Assembly (NCBI RefSeq): GCF_029351045.1
Contig: NZ_JARKIN010000001.1
Location: 2,858,001-2,922,000, forward strand
Direction: 5' to 3'
Source: Streptomyces sp. WMMB303
GTDB lineage: Bacteria > Actinomycetota > Actinomycetes > Streptomycetales > Streptomycetaceae
Length of the DNA: 64,000 nucleotides
The position numbers and the translations under genes are program-made. This document shows, piece after piece, positions 16,885 to 24,299 of the stretch. The stretch's first letter is position 1, and every line of letters starts with the position of its first letter. The notes under the pieces were generated by a model. It was not told the origin of the DNA. It was given only the letters and a program-made list of their open reading frames with translations, and did no database searches.

Positions 16885-17241
16885 TCAGGCAGCCGCCGGG
16901 GCGGTCGTCAGGATCTGTCCCATCGCGGCGAGCACGGAGGGGGCGACGCTGTAGTAGACCCAGGTGCCGCGCCGCTCGGAGAGCAGCAGCCCGGCTTCCT
17001 TCAGCTTCTTCAGGTGGTGGGAGACGGTCGGCTGGGAGACGCCGACGTCGGAGATGTCGCATACGCACGCCTCACCACCCGCGTGGGAGGCGACCGCGGA
17101 GAACAGCCGCAGTCGCACCGGGTCGCTGAGCGCCTTGAACATCCGCGCGGCGGTCTCGGCTTCCTCCGCGGTCATGGGGCGCTCGGTCAGCGGCGGGCAG
17201 CACGGCACCACCTCAGCCAGCGGAAGGCTCGTCTTGGACAT
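16885..17241 (-). CDS. arsR: Second ArsR family repressor (CVCD-type arsenite sensor)
   Basis: 118 residues from the ATG at 17241; an upstream in-frame ATG at 17334 would run through the operator and is rejected. The winged-helix core is RMFKALSDPVRLRLFSAV, with recognition helix SQPTVSHHLKKLKEAGLL. The sensor motif EACVCDI matches the classical ECVCDL As(III) site. An extra CC pair lies near the N-terminus (VVPCCPP). It heads an arsR-arsN1 unit and differs in sensor type from the ArsR at 13093, so the island has two separate arsenic switches. Confidence 0.93.
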   Translation of the reverse strand: MSKTSLPLAEVVPCCPPLTERPMTAEEAETAARMFKALSDPVRLRLFSAVASHAGGEACVCDISDVGVSQPTVSHHLKKLKEAGLLLSERRGTWVYYSVAPSVLAAMGQILTTAPAAA

Positions 17242-17246
17242 AGCTC

Positions 17247-17268
17247 TATTTTGACACGGGTCGAAATA
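17247..17268. promoter_or_regulatory. ArsR-type operator upstream of arsR2
   Basis: An imperfect palindrome TATTTTGAC-ACGGG-TCGAAATA lies 5 bp upstream of the arsR2 start codon, in an AT-rich patch. It probably overlaps the arsR2 promoter and gives autoregulation of arsR2-arsN1. Confidence 0.6.
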
Positions 17269-17340
17269 GTAAGCCAGGGGTGCGGATCGCCACTGCTTTC
17301 CAGGTACTGGTGCCGCACCCCCGAACTCACGCAACCGTCG

Positions 17341-18417
17341 CTACAGGCCGACAGCGGCGGGGGCCTTGCGGACGTGGGCAACGAGCGGCCGGATCACGTG
17401 CTCTGCGTCCCGGGCCACGCCCCGCAGCGTGTTCGAAGCAAAGGAGCGCTGGAACTCCAGGCCGAGATAGACCAGCCCTGGGTGCGTCAGGGACAGGCCG
17501 TCACTGTGCAGCGGCATTCCCCTCTCATCCAGGGCGCCAAGGGGGCGCAGATAGGGCAGGTCGGGCAGGTACCCGGTGGCAAGCAGAACCGCATCAGTGC
17601 GCTCGCGTTCCCCGTCGGCCCAGACGACGTGTTCGCCCTCCAGGGCTGCGAACATCTCCCGCCGCTTGAGCAGGCCCTCCTCCAGGGCGCGGCGGTAGTC
17701 GCCGGTGTCCATGACGAGCGTGCCGGGGACGGCCTGGGCAAGCCAGGCGGGCGGCAACTGGTCGAAGCCGCTGGCGGTCGTCCAGTGGTGGATGTCCTTG
17801 CCGTCCCTGATCTGCGGCAGGAACCGGATCGGGGCGCGGGTGGCGAGCGTGACCTCGGCGATCTGGGCGAGCTCGTAGCCGACCTGGACGGCCGAGTTGC
17901 CACCGCCGACCACGACCACACGCTTGCCCGCATACGGCTTGGGCTCGCGGTAGTCGGCTACATGCAGCAACTCACCAGAGAAGCTTCCCTGGCCCGGAAG
18001 CTCGGGACGGTGCGGATTGCCGAACGAGCCGCTGGCCGCCACTACGCCGGCAGCGCGCAGTACATCGCCCTGCTCGGTGCGCACCAGGAAGCCCCCGGCA
18101 CCGCTCGCCGTGACGCTCTCCACGCGTGTGCCGAGCCGGATCTCCGCATCCAGACCGGCGGCCAGCCCCGTCAGGTAGTCGGTCACCTCGTCCCGGTGCG
18201 GGGAGTGATCTCCCTCCCCGGGGAACGGCGTGCCGGGTATCCCGCTGAAGCGGGCAGGCGAGAAGAGTGTGAGGCTGTCGTAGTACCGGGGCCAGGATCC
18301 GGCTGCCCGGTCGGATGCCTCCAGTACGAGAGGGCTGAGCCCCTCCGCGGTCAGCACCTGTGCTGCGACCAGCCCGGACTGGCCTCCGCCGATCACCGCA
18401 ACGTCTACGTGCTCCAT
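17341..18417 (-). CDS. Second ArsO-like FAD/NAD(P) oxidoreductase
   Basis: 358 residues. The FAD motif VAVIGGGQSGLVAAQVLTAE is at the N-terminus, the NAD(P) motif VVVVGGGNSAVQVGYELA lies at ~168-185, and LLATGYLPDLPYL near ~285. It is a clear paralogue of the flavoprotein at 14501, with the same two-nucleotide-domain layout. It is transcribed toward arsR2 and starts beside a large palindromic operator shared with the divergent genes on the right. A role in oxidising reduced or organic arsenicals is plausible from context only. Confidence 0.87.
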   Translation of the reverse strand: MEHVDVAVIGGGQSGLVAAQVLTAEGLSPLVLEASDRAAGSWPRYYDSLTLFSPARFSGIPGTPFPGEGDHSPHRDEVTDYLTGLAAGLDAEIRLGTRVESVTASGAGGFLVRTEQGDVLRAAGVVAASGSFGNPHRPELPGQGSFSGELLHVADYREPKPYAGKRVVVVGGGNSAVQVGYELAQIAEVTLATRAPIRFLPQIRDGKDIHHWTTASGFDQLPPAWLAQAVPGTLVMDTGDYRRALEEGLLKRREMFAALEGEHVVWADGERERTDAVLLATGYLPDLPYLRPLGALDERGMPLHSDGLSLTHPGLVYLGLEFQRSFASNTLRGVARDAEHVIRPLVAHVRKAPAAVGL

Positions 18418-18431
18418 GAACGAACCCCCTG

Positions 18432-18508
18432 TTTCGATGTACGTCTATGTTGACGCACATCGAATCAGGTGTCATGCTGGCAGCGCAAGCCATAGACGCA
18501 CATCGAAA
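18432..18508. promoter_or_regulatory. Divergent operator: near-perfect 18-bp inverted repeats plus an internal third copy
   Basis: TTTCGATGTACGTCTATG (18432-18449) and CATAGACGCACATCGAAA (18491-18508) are inverted repeats with one mismatch, symmetrically placed in the ~100 bp between two divergent genes. A third arm GACGCACATCGAA (18452-18464) pairs with the first arm over 13 bp with a 6-bp spacer. This looks like a multi-site binding region for a winged-helix repressor, probably one of the ArsR proteins, controlling both directions. Confidence 0.7.
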
Positions 18509-18520
18509 CAGGAGCCCGAC

Positions 18521-18697
18521 ATGTCCGCCGCACTGCGCACCGTCGTGACCGCCTACCGGGCTCGCAGGTGTGCCCGCCACTTGGCCGGAGTGGAGTTCTG
18601 CGACAGCTGCACGCAGGTGTGCGATGCCGCCTGCCGCGCCGAGGCCCGGCGCCGGAGCGCTCAGGCAGCTGTGCTGGCTCCGCTTCCCCTCCGCTGA
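18521..18697 (+). CDS. Small cysteine-rich protein in the ars island
   Basis: 58 residues from the ATG at 18521, preceded by GGAG and sitting right after the operator. The middle reads FCDSCTQVCDAACRAEARR, giving CxxC, then CxxxC spacing. An arginine-rich N-terminal half surrounds it. It could bind a metal or arsenite through the four cysteines. I do not recognise a named family. It is the first gene of a rightward unit with the flavoprotein at 18757 (59-bp gap). Confidence 0.7.
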   Translation: MSAALRTVVTAYRARRCARHLAGVEFCDSCTQVCDAACRAEARRRSAQAAVLAPLPLR

Positions 18698-18756
18698 CCT
18701 GCCAGCCGCCCGTCCCGCACCGCTTCCCCCGCCTACACCCAGGAGGAAATCCCGTC

Positions 18757-20151
18757 ATGGAGACTCAGCAGCTTCCCGTCGTGGTGATCGGAGCCGGTCC
18801 GGTCGGCCTGGCCGCCGCCGCGCACCTGATGCAGCAGGACATCGAGCCGCTCGTCCTGGAGACCGGCCCGGTCGCCGGGGCGGCCGTACGGGAGTGGTCC
18901 CACGTCAAGCTGTTCTCTCCCTGGGGCGAGGTGACCGACCCTGCGGCCGAGAAGCTGCTGGCTCCTACCGGCTGGGTCAAGCCGGACGCGGCCACGTACC
19001 CCTCGGGTGGCGACTGGGCGGAGCAGTACCTCCAGCCGCTCGCCGAGGCTCTCGGGGAGTGGGTCCGCTTCGGCGCCACGGTCACCGGTGTCTCCCGCGT
19101 CGGGCGCGACCGCGTCGTGGACGCCGACCGCGAGGCACAGCCCTACGTCGTCCACTTCCAGTACGCCGACGGACGTGAGGAGCGCGTCACCGCCCGTGCG
19201 GTGATCGACGCCTCCGGCACCTGGAGCGCTCCCAGCCCCGCGGGCGGCAGCGGTCTGCCCGCTCTCGGCGAGAAGACGGCGGCCGACCGCATCACTTACC
19301 GCGTTCCCAACCTCAAGGACCCTGCCGTACGGGCTCGTTACGCGGGCAAGCGCACCGCCGTCATCGGCTCGGGCGCCTCCGCCTTCACCGCCCTCGCCTA
19401 CCTGGCCGACCTCGCCAAGACGGACGAAGGGGCCGGTACGAAGGCGGTGTGGATCCTGCGCCGGGGCATCTCCGGCTCCACCTTCGGCGGCGGCGAAGCC
19501 GACGAACTCCCCGCCCGAGGCGCCCTCGGCCTCGCAGCCAAGGCCGCTGTGGACGGCGGTTATGCCGACGCGGTCACCGGGTTCCGCACCGACGCGATCG
19601 AGCAGGACACCGACGGTCGCCTGGTGTTGGTCTCCGAAAACGGGCGGCGTCTTGAGCCGGTGGACGAGGTGATCGTGCTCACCGGCTTCCGCCCGGACCT
19701 GTCCTTCCTCTCCGAGCTCCGCCTCGGCCTGGACGAGCGCCTCCAGGCACCGGTCGCACTCGCCCCGCTGATCGACCCCAACGTGCACTCCTGTGGCACC
19801 GTCTACCCGCACGGCCACCGTGAGCTGTCCCACCCGGAACAGGGCATCTATCTGGTCGGCATGAAGTCCTACGGCCGCGCGCCGACGTTCCTCGCGATGA
19901 CCGGTTACGAGCAGGTCCGCTCCGTGGCCGCCGCCATCGCCGGGGACATCGAGTCCGCCGACCGGGTCGAACTGACCCTGCCGGAAACCGGCGTATGCAG
20001 CGGGGCCGGCCTCTCGGAAATCCCCGAATCCGATCAGACCGCCGAGGGTGGGTGCTGCGCTCCGGCACCCGAGTTGGTCCGGCTCGGCGCCCCGGCTCCG
20101 TCACCGGCAGCCGTTGCGGAAGTACCGTCAGGCGGATGCTGCGGTTCGTGA
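18757..20151 (+). CDS. FAD-dependent oxidoreductase with C-terminal vicinal cysteine pairs
   Basis: 464 residues, start at the ATG at 18757 after a perfect AGGAGGA. The FAD motif is VVVIGAGPVGLAAAAHL (N-terminus), a second nucleotide motif is TAVIGSGASAFTALAYLADL (~200), and VLTGFRPDLSFLSEL lies near ~310. The last ~60 residues form a separate tail with cysteine pairs: EGGCCAPAPEL and a terminal GGCCGS. Vicinal cysteines bind As(III) tightly, as in ArsD. With its location beside ars genes this suggests an enzyme that senses or handles arsenite; the reaction is unknown. Confidence 0.88.
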   Translation: METQQLPVVVIGAGPVGLAAAAHLMQQDIEPLVLETGPVAGAAVREWSHVKLFSPWGEVTDPAAEKLLAPTGWVKPDAATYPSGGDWAEQYLQPLAEALGEWVRFGATVTGVSRVGRDRVVDADREAQPYVVHFQYADGREERVTARAVIDASGTWSAPSPAGGSGLPALGEKTAADRITYRVPNLKDPAVRARYAGKRTAVIGSGASAFTALAYLADLAKTDEGAGTKAVWILRRGISGSTFGGGEADELPARGALGLAAKAAVDGGYADAVTGFRTDAIEQDTDGRLVLVSENGRRLEPVDEVIVLTGFRPDLSFLSELRLGLDERLQAPVALAPLIDPNVHSCGTVYPHGHRELSHPEQGIYLVGMKSYGRAPTFLAMTGYEQVRSVAAAIAGDIESADRVELTLPETGVCSGAGLSEIPESDQTAEGGCCAPAPELVRLGAPAPSPAAVAEVPSGGCCGS

Positions 20152-20199
20152 CCGACGCAGGAACCCGTGGGGCCACGACCGGAGCCGGGGAGCGGCCGC

Positions 20200-20400
20200 G
20201 GCCCCACGCCGCCCTGCCTGACACAGATCACCAGCTGGGGCATCGCCTCCTACGCCTTCCCGGTACTGAACCCGCAGATCACCACGGAGACAGGCTGGCC
20301 GGCCGGCGCCACCACGGCAGCCTTCTCCCTCGCCCTGATCGTCTCCGCGCTCACGGGGATACGCGTCGGACGCATACTCGACCACCACGGACAGGTGCAC
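20200..20400 (+). pseudogene. N-terminal fragment of an MFS transporter
   Basis: From about 20218 one frame reads LTQITSWGIASYAFPVLNPQ, then ETGWPAGATTAAFSLALIVS and GIRVGRILDHHGQ, the first two helices and motif A-like loop of an MFS permease of the kind often found beside ars genes. After ~20400 the similarity ends abruptly and no other MFS helices follow. Only ~60 of ~400 residues remain, so this is a truncated remnant. A start codon is not evident. Confidence 0.7.
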
Positions 20401-20640
20401 CGTGATGACCTCCGGTCCGACCGCAGGCAGGGAGCCTCGTTCGGAAGGAGGAGATCCTCATGCCGACTCCAGAGGCCGGGAGCCATATTCGGGGCCGCGA
20501 GGCAGGCAATAGAGGCATCCGGCCTGTTGCTGGGCGAACAACCCAGATTGAGGCCCGGCGTCACGCGGTCCCATAGGTTGCCTCAATCACGGCAATTGCA
20601 CCGCCCCCGCGTAGGTCCACGCGTTTCCCATCTACGTCGT

Positions 20641-20697
20641 GCCCCGCCGGGGGCACCAGCGAAAAGGCCCCGGACCGATCATGGTCCGGGGCCTTTG
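20641..20697. terminator. tRNA-end-like palindrome followed by a strong terminator
   Basis: GCCGGGGGCACC at 20648-20659 matches the 3' end of the tRNA-Arg, within the palindrome GTGCCCCGCCGGGGGCAC (20641-20658). It is followed by a perfect 14-bp hairpin (AAAGGCCCCGGACC with GGTCCGGGGCCTTT, 20665-20697). A tRNA 3' end plus terminator next to an integrase 3' end is the usual shape of an attachment site; here it is short and degenerate. Confidence 0.5.
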
Positions 20698-20736
20698 GCA
20701 TCCACATCTGACATCAACGGCGACGTTCAGCCACGG

Positions 20737-21130
20737 TCAGGACTCCGTGCCGGGGCGCCTCTCGAGCAGCCGGTCCATGTGACTGATGGCCTCCCGCTGG
20801 GTGTCCTGCACCACGTGCGTATAGACGTCCATGGTGATGCTGATCTGACTGTGCCCCAGGATCTCCCTCACGACGCGGGGAGCCACCCCGGCAGCGACGA
20901 GCAGCGTGACGCAGCCGTGCCGGGCCGGGCATCCTGGACTGCGTCTACTGGCGGACGTACAGGACGCGGTTCTCCGGGGCCACGTCCGACCAGCGGAGCC
21001 GCCACGGTCTCGCCCCGCCGCAGCCCCACGGTGGCGGCCAGGACGACCGCCGCCTGGAGCGGATCCGTCCGGTGGGTGGCCAGGCCCTTCAGCATCGCGG
21101 TGGGGACAGTTGCCATGCTGGGCACCGAAC
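20737..21130 (-). pseudogene. Tyrosine site-specific recombinase (integrase) remnant
   Basis: The C-terminal part is intact in one frame: RHGCVTLLVAAGVAPRVV and REILGHSQISITMDVYTHVV, holding the R-H-x-x-C/R region, the LGHSQI box and the catalytic tyrosine in DVYTHV. The box I arginine region (LQAAVVLAATVGLRRGETVA) lies in another frame near 21050-21115, with most of the domain between them missing. So it is frameshifted and internally deleted. Its 3' end points at the tRNA-end-like sequence at 20648, as in Streptomyces integrative elements. Confidence 0.8.
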
Positions 21131-21443
21131 GGCAGCCGCCGCACTCCGAACGTGCAGTGCAAGCAGCGGAGACAGCGCCTGGCGGGTGGCGCAGCGCCGC
21201 CCCACCGCAGGTCAGCGGAACAACCGCCCCAAGACACCCAAGCTTCCCAAGCTGAGGCTCACCGCCGGCTTGACCTCGACACGAATTGATCGTGCGGGCC
21301 ACGGGAGCCGTCGCGTGTGGCCCGCCCTATGGTGCGCCGGAGCACACCCGTTGCCACTGCACGCGCCTTCCATGGCAGGCGGTCCGCGCTGGAACCTTGG
21401 CCCTTGCCGGAGCAGTCGGGTCGGGACAAGGGGGCGAGCGTTC

Positions 21444-21623
21444 GTGGCACGGACACAGTCCAAGTGCGGTGCACTGACGACCAAGGGCACACGCTGTCAG
21501 CGATTGGCCTTGATCGGTGCCTCGCGCTGCGAGATCCATTGCGGCTCCTGGTCGAGGGAAGCCGCGGGGTGGCGGAAGACGAAGCCGAGAAGCGGCAAGG
21601 GCCGCAAGCGCGGCAAGAGGTGA
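21444..21623 (+). CDS. Small basic protein with C-x7-C-x10-C-x2-H motif
   Basis: 59 residues from the GTG at 21444, with a G-rich ribosome site (AAGGGGG) upstream. The N-terminal half has KCGALTTKGTRCQRLALIG, then SRCEIHCG, a putative zinc knuckle seen in small phage and mobile-element proteins. The C-terminus is strongly basic (KTKPRSGKGRKRGKR). It lies just beyond the integrase remnant and is probably element cargo. The function is unknown. Confidence 0.6.
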   Translation: MARTQSKCGALTTKGTRCQRLALIGASRCEIHCGSWSREAAGWRKTKPRSGKGRKRGKR

Positions 21624-21782
21624 GGGCGGCACTCTGATCCTCAGCGGCGGGGGCCTTGCAGGGCCGGGCAGCCGGCCGGCATGCGCCGCACAGCATGCGA
21701 GGCGGGTCGCGGCCTCGGATGGAGGCCTGGCGCACCGCTCGTGGGCGACCGGCTGCTGGGTGCCGTTCTCGGGTGCGAGTGG

Positions 21783-22898
21783 TCAGGCCACGAGCAGGCG
21801 CAGGCCCAGCTCTGCCGCGTCGAGGGAGATGAGGTCCCGGTTGCGTTCGGTCCAGCGGCCCGAGGAGAGGTCGTCGCGGAGGCTGTCCACGGCCCGCTGC
21901 TCCGCCCGCGGTCCGACTCGGGTCCATACCGATACCGCGCGGCGCACCTGTTCGTCCAGATACGCCTCGGGGCGGCGCCAGTGGGCCTCGAAGAAGCCGT
22001 CAGCGCAGTCCCACGGGATGAGCACCGGTTCGGCGCGGCCCCCGATCGCGCGGGTCATGTCGGCCAGTGAGGGCCAGTCGGCGAGAAGGCCGGCGAACTC
22101 GGGCAGGTAGTCGCGGGTGAGCCAGAACCGCTGAAGCCAGCCGGTCGAGCTGGCGTCGTATGTGAACACCACGACACGTCGGGCCACTCGCCGCATCTCG
22201 CCCAGCCCGGCGACCGGGTCCGGCCAGTGGTGAACGGTGCTGACGGCCATTGCGGCGTCGAAGGACTGGTCGGCGAACGGCAGGCGTTCCGCGCCGGCGG
22301 CCACGCACGGCGCCGCGTCCGCGGGGCGCTGCGCTCGCATCACCGCCGACGGTTCCACCGCGATGACGTCGCGGTCGGGAGGTTCGTAGGAGCCGGTGCC
22401 GGCACCGACGTTCAGTACCGTACGGGCGTCCCCGAGCGCGTCCCAGATCCTTGCGGCGATCCGCTGCTCGGTGCGCCGGGTCGCCGGGTAGGCGGACCCG
22501 ATGGACTCGTACAATTGTGCGCCGAAAACTCTCAGTTGATTTTCCGGAGTCGTCCGGATCCCCATCGCTCGTGCCTCCAGTTCCTCGTCGATGGCCGTCA
22601 ACATGCCCGCCACGCGGTCGCGCTGTTCCTGGAGCAGGCCGCGCAGCCTGCGCAGGTGTGCGACGGCGTCGGTGGCAGGGTCATCCACCAGATCCGCGAT
22701 CTCGCGCAGGCCGAAGCCCAGCCGCCGGTAGCCGAGCACCTCCCGCAGCCGCTCGATGTCGCTCGGCGAGTAGGCCCGGTACCCGGCTGCGGTCCGTGCG
22801 GACGGTGGCACGAGGCCGATCCGGTCGTAGTGATGCAGCGTGCGGACGCTCACGCCGGCCAGTTCGGCCACGCGGCCCACAGTGAGGTGTTCCCGCAT
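21783..22898 (-). CDS. MerR-type regulator fused to a SAM-dependent methyltransferase
   Basis: 371 residues from the ATG at 22898. Residues ~5-75 are a MerR DNA-binding domain (VGRVAELAGVSVRTLHHYDR, YRAYSPSDIERLREVLGYRR), followed by a coiled-coil dimer helix (~80-125). Residues ~150-371 are a class I methyltransferase with motif I VLNVGAGTGSYEP, then AVEPSAVMRAQRP and FDAAMAVSTVHHWPDPV. There is no arsenic-methylase cysteine set, so ArsM is unlikely. The domains share one frame with no gap, a natural fusion. The substrate is unknown; SAM or a small molecule may be the effector. Confidence 0.88.
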   Translation of the reverse strand: MREHLTVGRVAELAGVSVRTLHHYDRIGLVPPSARTAAGYRAYSPSDIERLREVLGYRRLGFGLREIADLVDDPATDAVAHLRRLRGLLQEQRDRVAGMLTAIDEELEARAMGIRTTPENQLRVFGAQLYESIGSAYPATRRTEQRIAARIWDALGDARTVLNVGAGTGSYEPPDRDVIAVEPSAVMRAQRPADAAPCVAAGAERLPFADQSFDAAMAVSTVHHWPDPVAGLGEMRRVARRVVVFTYDASSTGWLQRFWLTRDYLPEFAGLLADWPSLADMTRAIGGRAEPVLIPWDCADGFFEAHWRRPEAYLDEQVRRAVSVWTRVGPRAEQRAVDSLRDDLSSGRWTERNRDLISLDAAELGLRLLVA

Positions 22899-23189
22899 GC
22901 CGCCGACGATGCGGCATGACGTCACGTGAGGGTCAAGCGGTCTACCGCAACCGACGACCGGCGACGCCGTGGTCAGCGTGCCGGGGAGGCGGTGCCGTCC
23001 CTCTCGTGGCCGCTGCGCAGGCGAACGGTCCGGCTGTCGGTCTTCGCCGGAAGCGTGGGCCGAACGCCCCGGCACCGCGGACACTCGGGCCGGGGCGGTT
23101 GCTGTATGCCCGGTGCGCACCGACGCTGTCGCGCTGCCCGCGGACGAGGGCCCGACGGGTGCGCCGCGGCGGCTTGTGCTTCGCCGGCG
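22899..23189. other. Intergenic DNA between the MerR fusion and the FtsX remnant
   Basis: About 290 bp of very GC-rich sequence without a gene or clear hairpin. The part next to 22898 should hold the MerR-type promoter, but I see no clean 19-20-bp-spaced operator. Confidence 0.4.
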
Positions 23190-23724
23190 CTACTCGGTGC
23201 GCAGCGCCGTGGCCGTGCGTGCCCTGGCAGCCCAGCCGGCCGGGATCAGCGCGCCCAGCACAGCGATCGCGATCCCGCCCGACCCCAGCAGGGCCAGTTG
23301 CCACGGCTCGTACACGTCGATGACCGGTGCGGGCATGCTGGTGCCCGCGGCGCGTCCCATCAGGGGCATGACGAGGCCGTGCAGCGCGTACCCGGTCGGC
23401 ACGCCGATCAGCCCGCCGAGTACCCCGATCACGGTCACCGAGGCCAGCACGGAGTCGGGGTTGCCGCGGTCTTCCCCGCGGGAGGAGGCGGAGGGGCTGC
23501 GAGGGTGTTCAGCCTGGTGGTCGTGACCGTGACCGCCGCGCGGCTCTCGGGGTCCTGTGAGGTGCCGACCGCGGTCAGCGACGAGGTCAGCCCCACCGCG
23601 AAGGTGGCCGCGACCGTGCCGAACGCCACCGCGAGCAGCATCGCGAGGCTTCGGACCGGGTGGGTGAAGGGGGTGGCGAGACCGTAGGTCACAGGTCGCG
23701 GAACGGCAGCAGCCGCATCATCCG
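23190..23724 (-). pseudogene. FtsX-like ABC transporter permease remnant
   Basis: Two pieces in different frames. The upstream piece (about 23724-23480) reads VTYGLATPFTHPVRSLAMLL and AVAFGTVAATFAVGLTSSL. The downstream piece (23450-23190) reads LASVTVIGVLGGLIGVPTGY and the end segment WQLALLGSGGIAIAVLGALI with PAGWAARARTATALRTE. Both match the C-terminal membrane part of actinobacterial FtsX-family permeases. The N-terminal half and the partner ATPase are absent, and the pieces are joined by a deletion/frameshift near 23450-23480. Confidence 0.75.
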
Positions 23725-23763
23725 GTGCCCGGCGGCTGGGGCCGGGACGGCGGGTCCGTGGGC

Positions 23764-24210
23764 TCAGGTGAGGGCGGTGACCAGCAGGGCGAAGGCGGCG
23801 ATGATGTCGGCGAGGCGAACGTAGTGCCAGCGCCCCCAGCGGTTCAGCTGCTGCTTCCAGTCGGCGGGCCGGTTGTCGGGCGTCCAGGTCTTGTTCCGGT
23901 TGTTGATCGGAACGAGCAGCAGGATCGACATGGCCACGCTCAGGGCCAGTAGCGCGCCGGCGGTGACGACGAGGCCGGTGCCGTGGTGGTGCCACCCGGC
24001 GGCCGCCCAGACGGCGACGAGGACGAGCGAGCCGATGTACCAGACGGGCATCACGGCGCCGAGCAGTCGGCCCCCGTGGGCGTGGCCGAGTTGGCTGCTG
24101 TCCTCCGGGAGGGCGTTGAGGATCCGGTTCATGATGAAAGCGACGGAGAACTCCACCCCCACCATCAGTCCGACGATCACGGTGGTGACGACCTCGAGTG
24201 CGTTGACCAT
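23764..24210 (-). CDS. DUF1772 membrane protein
   Basis: 148 residues, with about four membrane helices (~8-28, 52-72, 80-100, 128-146). The family signature GVEFSVAFIMNRILNALPED near the N-terminus and a WGRWHYVRLADIIAAFALL helix at the end fit DUF1772, some members of which are anthrone oxygenases. It is divergent from a TetR gene with paired palindromes between them, so it is probably the target of that repressor. The biochemical role is unclear. Confidence 0.85.
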   Translation of the reverse strand: MVNALEVVTTVIVGLMVGVEFSVAFIMNRILNALPEDSSQLGHAHGGRLLGAVMPVWYIGSLVLVAVWAAAGWHHHGTGLVVTAGALLALSVAMSILLLVPINNRNKTWTPDNRPADWKQQLNRWGRWHYVRLADIIAAFALLVTALT

Positions 24211-24226
24211 GATGAACCCCTGATAT

Positions 24227-24290
24227 CTAGTGCTGCTAGCTGATGAATCAACGCTAGTCCTTCTATTGCTCGATTGTCTAGCGCTGCTAG
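24227..24290. promoter_or_regulatory. Two CTAG-x-GCTG-CTAG operators between DUF1772 and TetR genes
   Basis: CTAGTGCTGCTAG (24227-24239) and CTAGCGCTGCTAG (24278-24290) differ at one base and are 51 bp apart. One lies just upstream of each divergent start codon (10 bp before the TetR ATG). CTAG is rare in Streptomyces DNA, which makes the pair stand out. The likely binder is the adjacent TetR protein. Confidence 0.7.
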
Positions 24291-24299
24291 GATCGAATC

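Noticed and set aside
16885-17334. Longer start for the second ArsR at 17334
   Set aside because: It would extend the protein through an AT-rich operator and promoter and has no coding bias; the ATG at 17241 fits family length.
8207-21130. One single ~12-kb integrative element running from tRNA-Arg to the integrase remnant
   Set aside because: The integrase 3' end points left toward the att-like site, so its own element would extend to the right. The match at 20648 is only 12 bases, while a perfect 43-bp repeat already closes a smaller unit at 11255. Layered insertions fit better, though a rearranged single island cannot be excluded.
21783-22898. Methyltransferase domain as an arsenite methylase (ArsM)
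   Set aside because: It lacks the conserved cysteine set of ArsM, and the MerR fusion is unlike any ArsM I know.
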